Shown one piece after another: positions 23,941 through 33,372 of a stretch of DNA of 40,180 bases (the first letter of the stretch is position 1; each line of letters begins with the position of its first letter). The notes under the pieces are model-generated. The model saw nothing but the letters and a program-made list of their open reading frames with translations, did not search any database and was not told the origin of the DNA. This stretch comes from a virus: positions 1 to 40,180 of the IMG/VR virus record IMGVR_UViG_3300010883_022905, one strand, 5' to 3'. The position numbers were made by a program, and so were the translations under genes.

Positions 23941-24269
23941 AAAACAAAAATGATAAGATAAAAGAGTTTTCTGATTTACTTGACGGCCTTGAAAGCACAG
24001 AAGATAAAAAAAAGTTGTTATGGAAGGAATCATATCAAAATGCAATTGAAGATCGGGAAAGTGCATCAATATTGCTTAATGACTTGCTACTGTCAATTCC
24101 AGGTAATTCAGCAAATCACTCAACACATGGTACTTTGGCAACAAAATATCTTGAAAGAATGTCTAAGAGTAATGATCAGATAATTAAGTTGGCAGAACTT
24201 ATTGCAAAAGAACAAGAAAAACAGGACACAGTTTCGCCGGATGACATATTTAAAAGCATAGGAGAATAA
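23937..24269 (+). CDS. Small helical protein, possible gp33-like late coactivator
   Basis: A 110-residue, mostly helical acidic protein with an ISILLNDLLLSIPG-like hydrophobic helix in the middle and KYLERMSKSNDQIIKLAELIAKE after it. It ends in SPDDIFKSIGE, an acidic-hydrophobic tail of the sort that can bind a sliding clamp. T4 gp33 has about the same length and works with gp55, whose gene is directly upstream here with a 4-base overlap. No residue-level match to gp33 is certain. A terminase small subunit-like or other accessory role is an alternative. Confidence 0.5.
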   Translation: MKNKNDKIKEFSDLLDGLESTEDKKKLLWKESYQNAIEDRESASILLNDLLLSIPGNSANHSTHGTLATKYLERMSKSNDQIIKLAELIAKEQEKQDTVSPDDIFKSIGE

Positions 24270-24270
24270 C

Positions 24271-25932
24271 ATGTCAAGAAGAGGCAAAGACTATAGGTTT
24301 ATAAAGTCTGCACTTGGCAAGTTAGCCGGCGATGGTTTGTTGCAGTCTGATGATGATAAACTAGAGCGAGGCGTAGAATATAACTTTTTGGTAGGTATCG
24401 TTAATGATGTAATTTCAAATCCGTATACTTATCTAAGGAAGAAAGTTGACGCTGACAAGTCAATAACAGTGGGTGATATTCTTTCCGGACGCAAAAAAGC
24501 TAAAGACATTAATATCGGTATTGCTAACAAAGATTTAGTAGACACAGCACCAGTTAATTCGATAATTGCTCAGATAACTGATCCTGGTCGTTCAAATAAA
24601 GATGGCGAATTACCTGTACTTTGTTATCCTTTTTTTCCTTCTCATCTATCCTTACCTTTAAAACCTGGTGAATATGTCTGGCTAATAGAATGTGACATTA
24701 AAGGATCGAGAATGTATTATTGGATGTGTCGACAAGTAGGTCCAATACAAGTTGATGATTTAAACTATACTCATATGGAAAGACTGGTAAGGACGTCAAG
24801 GATAAAAGACGATTTCATAGCTAATTCAGGTGCATTAGTACCAAACTCAGAATCTTTAGATGAAGCAGTTTCACTGGATGGCGCTGAAGAATCAACAAAC
24901 GCAAGTTCATCATTTAGTAGAATATTTGCAAATTCAAATGCTTACCGTACTGAATTTACAGGTGAACCTGTACCTAGACTAGCAAAGGATTGCGCTGATT
25001 TATTACTACAAGGTTCAAACAATTCAGGTATTCACCTCACAACAGAAAAGTTCTCAAATCCTGAAGATATTAACTTTAAAAATACAAAATACACTGGGAA
25101 GACAAGTGAAGATGATGCGCCTCCAACAAGAAAACCCGATTCATCAGCAATTGATATTTTTGTTAAAAGAAAAAAGAATGATTTGGATAAAATCGTAGGT
25201 TTGCTAGATGATACAGAACAATATGATAAGATAAATACTGTTAAAAATAATTGTCAAAATGACTTTTATACTTATTTAGAAAATGACAAATTGGCCGCGT
25301 TAAGGTATCAAGACGACAGTGTATATGACAAAGAATTAATAGACGATAAAAGTGATGCTATTGATGTTGGCGCTCGTGTTTATCTTTCTCATAACTGTGA
25401 TGTTGATAATACATTTTTAATAAACTTTGATAATTTAGGAAAAAATGCAAAAGTAGGTCCATCCATAGTTACATTTGCACAACATAACAGAGTCATAGGC
25501 GACGAGGATGTTAGACTAGTCTCTAGGATGGGCCAATCTTTTATTGATTTAGATGAGAAGGGCAATATTATTGCGAAGGCTTCAAAGGATGATGGCCAAC
25601 AATTTTTAAGCTTAGGTGTAGATGGAACATCTAGATTGCAAGCAAAAAATAAAATACAATTAGTAGTAGGTAGTAGTAATGACGTCCTATTATCTGAGGA
25701 TTATGTTTTGGTTTCACAACTTGAGGCTTTGCTGACTCAAATTAGTATAAATTTAAAATTAATAGGCCCAGCAATTGACTTGGCAGCGACGAGTACAGCT
25801 GTCCCGGCAACTCTAGCTGCAGCAAAAGCAGGCGCTGCTTTAGGTAATATCGCAGCTCAAACTGCAGCTGCAGCAATAGACAGTTTTGTAAACGGTAGAC
25901 TATTAAGATCTTCGAATATTGTAGGTTGTTAA
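24271..25932 (+). CDS. Baseplate spike/hub protein with OB-fold-like domain
   Basis: A 553-residue structural protein. Around residues 110-160, LPVLCYPFFPSHLSLPLKPGEYVWLIEC has the OB-domain pattern of phage spike proteins. At about 230-250, EPVPRLAKDCADLLLQGSNNSGIHL matches a motif shared by baseplate spike proteins of large phages. Residues 395-480 look like beta-strand repeats (VRLVSRMGQSFIDLDEKGNI), and the end is Ala-rich. GGAG precedes the ATG. It begins the baseplate module and lies one gene before gp25. Orthology to T4 gp5 is not claimed. Confidence 0.72.
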   Translation: MSRRGKDYRFIKSALGKLAGDGLLQSDDDKLERGVEYNFLVGIVNDVISNPYTYLRKKVDADKSITVGDILSGRKKAKDINIGIANKDLVDTAPVNSIIAQITDPGRSNKDGELPVLCYPFFPSHLSLPLKPGEYVWLIECDIKGSRMYYWMCRQVGPIQVDDLNYTHMERLVRTSRIKDDFIANSGALVPNSESLDEAVSLDGAEESTNASSSFSRIFANSNAYRTEFTGEPVPRLAKDCADLLLQGSNNSGIHLTTEKFSNPEDINFKNTKYTGKTSEDDAPPTRKPDSSAIDIFVKRKKNDLDKIVGLLDDTEQYDKINTVKNNCQNDFYTYLENDKLAALRYQDDSVYDKELIDDKSDAIDVGARVYLSHNCDVDNTFLINFDNLGKNAKVGPSIVTFAQHNRVIGDEDVRLVSRMGQSFIDLDEKGNIIAKASKDDGQQFLSLGVDGTSRLQAKNKIQLVVGSSNDVLLSEDYVLVSQLEALLTQISINLKLIGPAIDLAATSTAVPATLAAAKAGAALGNIAAQTAAAAIDSFVNGRLLRSSNIVGC

Positions 25933-26000
25933 AAGCTCAGAAGATTAAGAAGTTAACAAGTAAACTACTTTGGTAGATAATTACTGTTAAGGGTAATATT
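25933..26000 (+). other. Short non-coding gap with weak hairpin before gp25
   Basis: This 68-base gap holds no gene. CTAC (25965-25968) and GTAG (25973-25976) flank a TTTG loop, with AGTAA and TTACT outside them, forming an imperfect hairpin. No TATAAATA box is present. AAGGG just upstream of the ATG at 26001 is the ribosome site. Confidence 0.35.
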
Positions 26001-26492
26001 ATGGGACATTCTCAATTTAATTTTAAGAGTAGCGGCGTTAGGACAACTGATCATCGTTTTACTAAAACACCACCGTCAACTGACAGACCAATTGGTATAA
26101 AAACACCACTAGAGGTAGGTGAAGACTTATTTAAGATGCATACTAGTCCTATAAGACAGCTAACTGATAACTTTAGGAACTTAATCATGACTAATCATGG
26201 CGAGCGACTTGGTATATTTAATTTTGGTGCAAATCTTAATAGTATAGTTTTTGAATACAGTAATTCTTCTAATTTTGAACAAGTTGTAGGTGACGCAATA
26301 ACAAATGTGACACAAAAATACATACCTAGTATTACAATAACAAACATAAGTTCTGTCTTTATTGATGAAGCGGAAAAGAACGATGCAAACAGAATAGGTT
26401 TGGCAAAAGTTAGAATTAGGGTTGACTATGTAATACCTAAATTTAAAAGTCCAACACTTGCGCTAGAAGTTGACTTAAGTCTTGGGGGATGA
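26001..26492 (+). CDS. 25: T4 gp25-like baseplate wedge protein
   Basis: A 163-residue protein of the gp25/GPW family. The centre carries MHTSPIRQLTDNFRNLIMTNHGERL, then GIFNFGANLNSIVFEY, which is the family signature: a helix that leads into the lysozyme-like fold used in the sheath-initiating wedge. The C-terminal strands (GLAKVRIRVDYVIP) fit the family as well. The N-terminal ~45 residues extend beyond the minimal domain. In contractile tails gp25 contacts gp6 and gp53; the gp6-like gene follows 3 bases downstream. Confidence 0.9.
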   Translation: MGHSQFNFKSSGVRTTDHRFTKTPPSTDRPIGIKTPLEVGEDLFKMHTSPIRQLTDNFRNLIMTNHGERLGIFNFGANLNSIVFEYSNSSNFEQVVGDAITNVTQKYIPSITITNISSVFIDEAEKNDANRIGLAKVRIRVDYVIPKFKSPTLALEVDLSLGG

Positions 26493-26495
26493 TAA

Positions 26496-28340
26496 ATGGC
26501 CAGAAACATTAAAAAAGAAGTACAAAAACACAAAGATCGAAGTTACACAAATAAAGATTTTAACTCATTACGGAATGAACTTCGAAGATACGCATTAACT
26601 CATTTCAGTGATAACGTAATTGATTTCTCTGATTCTAGCATGGGAGGTTTGATTTTAGACTTAGCTTCTTACGTTGGTGATGTAATGACTTTTTATATGG
26701 ATCATCAGTTTAATGAAAATTCTATAGAAAATGCTGTTGAAAGAAGTAATGTTGAGAGGCTGATTAGGGAAGCCGGACTAGAATTGCCTGGTGCATCACC
26801 TTCGTATTCTGATGTAAATTTATCGATAGTAGTACCTTCCCAACTAGTAAACGGTGAGTATGTACCTCAGGCAGCAGCATTACCAATTGTAAAAAGAAAT
26901 TCTGTTTTTAGCACGGCTACTGGTGTTGAGTTTGTACTTTTAGAAGACGTTAACTTTGGTCATCTCGATGATGAAGCAAGTTTGACTGCAAATGTTAGAA
27001 TTGGTGCACTAAGCAGCGGCAATCCTGTAAACTTTGTTTTGACAAAAAATGGTATAGCTTCTAGTTCAAAAATTACAACAGAAGCTATTACAATAGAAGA
27101 TAAACTTATACCTTTTAGAATGGTAACATTGGCGCAAGAAAATGTTACAGAAATTATCTCTGTAACGGATACTTTTGGCGATAGTTACTATGAGGTTGAT
27201 ACACTGTCTCAAGACACTGTATTTAAAACTTTTGAAAATAATTCTTATGATGCTACAGATGTTCCATTTAGAATGGAGCTTTTGCATGCACCAAAACGTT
27301 TTGTAAAGATTAGAAGCGCAAACACAGGAAAGACATCACTTAGATTTGGTTCTGGAAATGAATCAGCTTTTGATGAAGATGTTATTCCTGACCCTAGTGA
27401 ACATGCAATTAGACTGTTTGGCGATCGATCTTCACTTTCAACAGTAGCAATAGATCCTAATAGCTTTTTAACAACACAAACTTTAGGGATATCTCCGCAA
27501 AATACAACCTTATCCATAACATATAGATATGGTGGTGGATTAAGTCATAATGTTTCTGCAGGTTCAATAGCATCAGTAAAAGTTCTATTAACTAGTTTTA
27601 ATTCATCATTAGCAGCTTCAACTGAAGCTTCTGTTAGGGCTTCTACAGCAGTCATAAATCTGCGCAGAGCTTCAGGTGGTGAAGATGAACCAACTTTGGA
27701 AGAGTTAAGAAATGTTGCCATATTTAATAGGAATTCACAGAATAGAATTGTTACACGTGAAGATTTAATAGCGCGAGTATACTCAATGCCTTCAAATTTT
27801 GGTAGGGTGTTTAGAGTTGCAGTAGCTGACAATCCCAGAAATCCTCGAGGGGCTCAATTACATATAATATCGCGAACAAACAATGGTAACTTAGTTACCT
27901 CAACAGACACATTGAAACAAAACTTGGCAAAATATTTAAATAAGTTTAGATTAGTATCTGATGCTATTGACATTCTCGATGCAATTGTAGTAAATATCGG
28001 AATAAATTATTCAGTAACTGTTGAAAAAGGGTATAGAAGTCCAGTGGTATTAGGCGCTATTAGCTCAAAATTAGCAAGCTATTTTAATATTAGAAGCTTT
28101 CAAATAAACAAACCTATTATAGTTGGCGAAATAGAAAATTTAATATTAAATATCCCGGGAGTTGTTTCATTAATCAGTATTAACATTGTTAATAAAACAA
28201 ACGTGCAAGATAATAAAATATATGGTACATACAATTTCGACATCAAACAAAACTTAGATAGAGGTATGCTATTTCCACCTATAGGTGGGATATTTGAAGT
28301 AAAATATCCAAATGAAGATATTACCGGTAGAGGTGTATAA
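26496..28340 (+). CDS. 6: T4 gp6/baseplate J-like wedge protein
   Basis: A 614-residue protein of the baseplate J/gp6 type. The N-terminus YTNKDFNSLRNELRRYALTH, then DSSMGGLILDLASYVGDVMTFYMDHQFNE, is the conserved start of T4-like gp6. The C-terminal half has the J-family pattern TREDLIARVYSMPSNFGRVFRVAVADNP and a DAIVVNIGINYSVTVEKGY strand region. gp6 dimers form the inner ring that holds the wedges of the contractile-tail baseplate. A GGGGATGA ribosome site precedes the ATG. The next gene overlaps by one base. Confidence 0.9.
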   Translation: MARNIKKEVQKHKDRSYTNKDFNSLRNELRRYALTHFSDNVIDFSDSSMGGLILDLASYVGDVMTFYMDHQFNENSIENAVERSNVERLIREAGLELPGASPSYSDVNLSIVVPSQLVNGEYVPQAAALPIVKRNSVFSTATGVEFVLLEDVNFGHLDDEASLTANVRIGALSSGNPVNFVLTKNGIASSSKITTEAITIEDKLIPFRMVTLAQENVTEIISVTDTFGDSYYEVDTLSQDTVFKTFENNSYDATDVPFRMELLHAPKRFVKIRSANTGKTSLRFGSGNESAFDEDVIPDPSEHAIRLFGDRSSLSTVAIDPNSFLTTQTLGISPQNTTLSITYRYGGGLSHNVSAGSIASVKVLLTSFNSSLAASTEASVRASTAVINLRRASGGEDEPTLEELRNVAIFNRNSQNRIVTREDLIARVYSMPSNFGRVFRVAVADNPRNPRGAQLHIISRTNNGNLVTSTDTLKQNLAKYLNKFRLVSDAIDILDAIVVNIGINYSVTVEKGYRSPVVLGAISSKLASYFNIRSFQINKPIIVGEIENLILNIPGVVSLISINIVNKTNVQDNKIYGTYNFDIKQNLDRGMLFPPIGGIFEVKYPNEDITGRGV

Positions 28341-29866
28341 TGTATAGAATATTAACAGCTTCAAAAGACACGTATATAACAAATAAAATTATTAATAATA
28401 GCTTTAGAGCGACAGACGCTAATTTAGGTTCAGCAGGAACACTTGATTTATTTAAACTGTATGATGAAAACACAATAGGCTCAGAAACAAAACCTATAGA
28501 ACTAAGTCGTTTATTAATAAAATTCCCAATATCAGAGATTGCAAAAATGGATACAGACGGTGTCTTAGACATTACTGATAGTTCTTTTAAATGTACTGTA
28601 AAATTACATGATGTTTATGGGGGACAAACAACGCCAAGTAACTTTAAAGCGATATTGTTTCCTTTAGCTATTGATTTTGATGAAGGTCCAGGAATGGACG
28701 TTGTTAATTATTCAGACGTAAGTTCTTCTAATTTTATAACAGCATCAATTACAAATGGGAGCGCAGTTAAATGGTCAAAACCAGGTGCAATGTCTTCTGG
28801 GTCGCTAGGCGCATCAAATATTGATGTATATACAAGTGGATCATTATCACTCACAACAGGCCCGACAAACGTTTCTCTTTCTCCAGTACAAACATTTGAA
28901 ACTGGCAGAGAAGACTTGATTATTGATGTCACAAGAATTGTATCAGGTACAGTCTCAGGACAAATTCCTGACAAGGGTTTTTTGATAGCACTTTCTGGTA
29001 GTTATGAAAAGAATGAGTTTTCTTATTTTGTAAAGCGCTTTGCATCAAGAGATGTACAAGTTGCAGCACTAAGACCAAAATTAACAATTTCTTTTGATGA
29101 CAGTATGACAGATAGACATTCTGATTTTATCTTTAACGTGTCATCGTCACTATACCTCAGAAACTTTCAATACGGTACTTTGGCAAATATCGTAAGTAAT
29201 ACAGCAGGCGCTACTCTATCAGGTAAAGATTGTATGGTTGTTAAGCTGGAGAGTGGAAGTTTTAAAGAGACATACAAAGTTTCTCAAGTCTTGAATGGTA
29301 GACATAGACAAACAGGGGTTTATAGTGCATCTTTTGCAGTTTCTAGCTTTGACTCAATTTTATCTGAACAGGCAAATCTAACTGGCTCTATAACATTTAA
29401 TGAGGTTTGGACAAATACTGCAGAGACAATTACATTTTTATCATCATCACTTACAATTAAAAGAGCTAATCGTTCTATTACAAATACTCAAAATCAAAAT
29501 AATCTTTTAGTCACAGTGCTTAATGTTAACGACGAGTATAGAGCTGGAGAAATTGTAAATGTTAGAGTTTTTGCTGAAGACAGAGATCGTCCAGTTAGTT
29601 TTGTCCGAACGCCCTATGAAAAGAAAAGCCAAATATTTGCTGAGATGTATTATAGAGTTCGAGATGTAGTTGATGGTAAGATAATTATTGCTTTTGATAA
29701 GTCCAACAATTCTACAAAATTATCAACAGATAGTGACGGAATGTTTTTTGACTTTTATACAGATTCTTTACCTAGAGGGCGAATGTATGCTTTTGACTTT
29801 CTAATAAGAAGGAATGGAAAAGATACAGTAATAAAAGATGCAGCATCAAACTTTAAGGTTATATAA
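28340..29866 (+). CDS. Virion structural protein with DNRLRE-like N-terminal domain
   Basis: A 508-residue protein rich in Ser, Thr and Asp, with a beta-strand look throughout. The first ~230 residues (TASKDTYITNKIINNSFRATDANLG, then LSRLLIKFPISEI and FLIALSGSYEKNEFSYF) follow the pattern of DNRLRE-like carbohydrate-associated beta-sandwich domains. The C-terminal ~120 residues (LLVTVLNVNDEYRAGEIVNVRVFAED) look Ig-like. Translational coupling to gp6 (TAATG) and its place in the baseplate module make it a baseplate or tail component. No T4 counterpart is evident. Confidence 0.7.
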   Translation: MYRILTASKDTYITNKIINNSFRATDANLGSAGTLDLFKLYDENTIGSETKPIELSRLLIKFPISEIAKMDTDGVLDITDSSFKCTVKLHDVYGGQTTPSNFKAILFPLAIDFDEGPGMDVVNYSDVSSSNFITASITNGSAVKWSKPGAMSSGSLGASNIDVYTSGSLSLTTGPTNVSLSPVQTFETGREDLIIDVTRIVSGTVSGQIPDKGFLIALSGSYEKNEFSYFVKRFASRDVQVAALRPKLTISFDDSMTDRHSDFIFNVSSSLYLRNFQYGTLANIVSNTAGATLSGKDCMVVKLESGSFKETYKVSQVLNGRHRQTGVYSASFAVSSFDSILSEQANLTGSITFNEVWTNTAETITFLSSSLTIKRANRSITNTQNQNNLLVTVLNVNDEYRAGEIVNVRVFAEDRDRPVSFVRTPYEKKSQIFAEMYYRVRDVVDGKIIIAFDKSNNSTKLSTDSDGMFFDFYTDSLPRGRMYAFDFLIRRNGKDTVIKDAASNFKVI

Positions 29867-32800
29867 TGTCTAATAAGAAACTATTTGATCGATCACAAGG
29901 TAAGCTGTTCAAGCCTAGATTTTCTAGAAATAATAACGCAGCTTCAGGAATTATTACGTCACAAACTGATCAAAACATGAAGAATTTAATTTTTAAAAAT
30001 ACAAATCTAAGTAGTACTTCTTCTTATAGATACGGTGACAAACCACTTTTAGTATCAACACAGCAACTCCGTATTGACTGGAATCGATTTGAAAATCATA
30101 CTTTCTTCCATTCAGCTGTAGCTAATGTTAACGAAGCATTTGATAGACTTGTTAATTTTTATCCTTTTGAAAAAAGCGAAAAAGCACTAGAAATATTTGA
30201 AGACGGTTTAACGGGATATGAAAAATACATCTTAGACTCTTTTCCAAAAAATGTCGGCTATTTAAATTTTTCCGGAACAGTAGTCGGTGAAGGACTAAGT
30301 AATGGCACGCAGATAAGTGTGAAAGATAGGCGCGGCGCATCAATAAATAGTATTTCTGACAGAGTAGATGGTGCACCCGTCTTAGATCCAAAATTTCTAC
30401 CATTTTCTATTGAAATGTTTTTAAGAGTTCCCGCTCAAGTAAATGACAATCAAGTGATTGTTCAAAAATACAGTTCGCTGTCAAATAACTTTACTTTAGC
30501 TTTGTCACATTCAAACAGTACAAATACATGTAATGTTCTTTTTGGAATAACATCCGGATCGAATTATTTAGCTGTAAGTGGTTCAATTGAAAAAGGAAGT
30601 TTTAATCACATAACTGCATTTTATGATAGGTTAGGTGATCAAAAAGCAAAGCTTTTAATTAACGATACTATACATTCTTCAAGCTTGTCAAAGAAGTTTA
30701 ATAATTTAAAGTATAATGCAAGTAATCTAACAATAGGCGTAGGTAGTAATGCAAGAATAGACGGAAGTGTTTATACAGTAAAACACACTTTATCTGGTGC
30801 TATTGATGATTTTAGATACTTTCACTCTGTAGATCCCGTCAAAACAATTAAAAAAAGAAAATATCGAAGCTTTTATCCTAGTTCAGAAGATCCTACGTTA
30901 AAACTCTATTATCGCTTTAACGAGCCGTATGGTGTTTATGAAGGAAATGATATAGCTCTAGATTCTTCAGGTAATTCTTTACATGAAAAAATTGTTAACT
31001 TTACTGTTGAAAATAGACTGACAGGCTCTGATTCCCCTGTTTTATCTGAAGATGCTTACAGGAACCCTGTACTGTTTCCAACATTTGCCGCTGTCCAAAG
31101 TCTAAACACAACACTGTTAACTTCCGCTTCACTTTACGATGAGTACAATCCGAATCTTATAACAAAATTAGTGCCAAAGCATTATTTCCAAGACGGTACA
31201 GACTTTAGAGAATTCAATGAAGAATTAGATAGACTCGGTAAAGGTTTTCATACCTTCACTAGTAACAATCCTGGTTCTGGTCGTAGTGAATTACTAGGAC
31301 CTCAATTATTAATAAAACTTCTTCTAACATACGCAAAATTCTTTGATGAATTAAAATTAATGATAGATGGTATTACTAGTTTTAGACATACTATTTATGA
31401 TGATTATGACACAACACCTGATGTATTTTTAAGAGAACGCGCAAAAATAACAAATACTACACTACCCGATCTTTTCTCTGCAGGAGATATAAGTCAATAC
31501 ATACTTGGTATTGATTTAGGATTAGGTAAAGCAAAAGCAGTTAGATCTTTAAATGAAATACAAAATTTAATATGGCGAAGAATACTTTCTGAAGCGCCTA
31601 AGATGAATTTGCACAAAGGGACAGTTCATTCAGTTAAGAGCGTATTTCGACAGTCAGGAATTGAACCAGATAATATTTTCACTTTTAGAGAGTACGGTGG
31701 TTCAAAAGAAAAATCACTTGACGCTTCACGAGCAATTAAAAGAGACGTTTTTAGATTTTTAAGCTTTACCGGTTCACTAAATAAAACAACAACAGCAGTT
31801 GATGCACAAGGGTACCCTACTGATGCTGAAATACCTAAAATAAAGTCCGGATTCTTATCTGGTTCTAGAATTCAAATTGGTAATCCAAAGATTCGTGGTA
31901 CTTTCGTTAGCTCAAGCAACATACAATATCAACCACACGGAATAAGTAATAATAAGAGTGACGGACTTTTTACTTCTGGTAGTTTTACATACGAAGGATT
32001 GTATGATTGGGAACAGGGTTATAGCGGTGCAAAAGAAAGTTTAATAAGACTTCATGTGACAGGAACTTCTACACCTAGTGATTCTGAAGCTTGTGTAGCA
32101 AACTTAGTTGCATCTAATGACAAACTAACACTTTATTTAAAAGAAAGTCCAAGTAAATCTGTTACAAGTCAGTTGTTTCTAACGGGTATTAATATTTTTG
32201 ATAAAGATGTTTGGTATGTTTCTTTTGGAAGAAAAGCAGGACATGATTTAAATACATTTGGAACAAGTTCTTATTTTTTAAGAGCTGCTAAACAAATGAA
32301 CGGTGATATTATAGATCAATATGCAACAGCATCAATTCAGATGGATTATACTGACAGTGTTTTTTCAAATATTAGTAGTTATAACATATCTGGAAGTTTT
32401 TTATTGATAGGCAGCCAATCCTTATTAGGTGGTACAAAATTCTTAAACAATAGTTCAGTTTCTGATGCAAAAATTACTAATTTTCACGGTCTTGTAACAA
32501 ATAAAAGATTCTTTTCAAAAAATACAAATAGAAAGGAGTACTTGAATAGAGCAAGAAACTATGATAGTTACGGTGTTGATAATCCTGCAGTAAATTACAG
32601 TTTTACTAATGCAGCAACTGGCTCATTTGAAAGATTGATTCTTTACACAGATACAAAACAGAGTACACAAATAACAGACGCATCAGGTAATATAAGATTA
32701 TTTGACTTCTCTCAAAACAATCTCCATTTTCAAGGCAGCAACTTCAAACAATCAAAAAATGTAATGAAAAACTTAAGGGTTGAATTTGAAACATTGTCTG

Positions 32801-33360
32801 AAAATTTTGATTTAAACTATACACGTGACAAAATAAGGGTGAGATCATTTCAAGACGCAGACAATCTTGAACAAGGTTACTTTGCAACAACACCACCTGT
32901 TCATGAGGTTTTACCTTCTGAGGAAAGTCTTGATGATAATCGCTTATCATTAGACATGTCAGTTATGAGAGGTTTAAATGAAAACATGTTAAGAATGTTT
33001 AATAATTTTGATCCATTAGATGACGTTTTAGGGAAACCCAACTTAATCTTTGGTGAATCTTACGGTGACTTAAGACACTTAAGAGAAGTATATTTCAATA
33101 ATGTAATTGAAGTTTTGGACTTGCAAAAATATAGAGATTTGTTTAAGTGGCTAGACGGTTCTTTTACAGATGTTGTTTATTCTGTGATCCCAAGAACAAC
33201 AAACTTCTTAGGTGTAAATTTTATTTATGAATCAAATATTTTAGAAAGAAATAGATTTAAATACATGTATGATGAAATCTATATGAAGTCTGGTGAGCGT
33301 GATGGAGGAAGAGGAAACATATTCTTATCACAGTTTGTCGGAAAAGTTAAAAAGTATTAA
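29866..33360 (+). CDS. Large baseplate structural protein with two concanavalin/LamG-like domains
   Basis: A 1164-residue protein. At about 175-320 FSIEMFLRVP, FNHITAFYDRLGDQKAKLLIND and LSGAIDDFRYF follow the LamG/concanavalin jelly-roll pattern. A second such domain seems to lie at about 703-885 (GLYDWEQGYSG, KDVWYVSFGRKAG, FLLIGSQSLLGGTKF). The N-terminal LRIDWNRFENHTFFHSAVANVNEAF and C-terminal LFKWLDGSFTDVVYSVIPRTTNFLGVNFIYES parts look like assembly domains. The size recalls T4 gp7 but no clear homology is seen. The domains may bind glycans on the host surface. It starts with a one-base overlap. Confidence 0.72.
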   Translation: MSNKKLFDRSQGKLFKPRFSRNNNAASGIITSQTDQNMKNLIFKNTNLSSTSSYRYGDKPLLVSTQQLRIDWNRFENHTFFHSAVANVNEAFDRLVNFYPFEKSEKALEIFEDGLTGYEKYILDSFPKNVGYLNFSGTVVGEGLSNGTQISVKDRRGASINSISDRVDGAPVLDPKFLPFSIEMFLRVPAQVNDNQVIVQKYSSLSNNFTLALSHSNSTNTCNVLFGITSGSNYLAVSGSIEKGSFNHITAFYDRLGDQKAKLLINDTIHSSSLSKKFNNLKYNASNLTIGVGSNARIDGSVYTVKHTLSGAIDDFRYFHSVDPVKTIKKRKYRSFYPSSEDPTLKLYYRFNEPYGVYEGNDIALDSSGNSLHEKIVNFTVENRLTGSDSPVLSEDAYRNPVLFPTFAAVQSLNTTLLTSASLYDEYNPNLITKLVPKHYFQDGTDFREFNEELDRLGKGFHTFTSNNPGSGRSELLGPQLLIKLLLTYAKFFDELKLMIDGITSFRHTIYDDYDTTPDVFLRERAKITNTTLPDLFSAGDISQYILGIDLGLGKAKAVRSLNEIQNLIWRRILSEAPKMNLHKGTVHSVKSVFRQSGIEPDNIFTFREYGGSKEKSLDASRAIKRDVFRFLSFTGSLNKTTTAVDAQGYPTDAEIPKIKSGFLSGSRIQIGNPKIRGTFVSSSNIQYQPHGISNNKSDGLFTSGSFTYEGLYDWEQGYSGAKESLIRLHVTGTSTPSDSEACVANLVASNDKLTLYLKESPSKSVTSQLFLTGINIFDKDVWYVSFGRKAGHDLNTFGTSSYFLRAAKQMNGDIIDQYATASIQMDYTDSVFSNISSYNISGSFLLIGSQSLLGGTKFLNNSSVSDAKITNFHGLVTNKRFFSKNTNRKEYLNRARNYDSYGVDNPAVNYSFTNAATGSFERLILYTDTKQSTQITDASGNIRLFDFSQNNLHFQGSNFKQSKNVMKNLRVEFETLSENFDLNYTRDKIRVRSFQDADNLEQGYFATTPPVHEVLPSEESLDDNRLSLDMSVMRGLNENMLRMFNNFDPLDDVLGKPNLIFGESYGDLRHLREVYFNNVIEVLDLQKYRDLFKWLDGSFTDVVYSVIPRTTNFLGVNFIYESNILERNRFKYMYDEIYMKSGERDGGRGNIFLSQFVGKVKKY

Positions 33361-33372
33361 GGAGTTTAACTT

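Noticed and set aside
23980-24183. Alternative + frame within the small gene after gp55
   Set aside because: It is shorter, has no independent ribosome site, and lies within a frame that is coupled to its neighbours on both sides.
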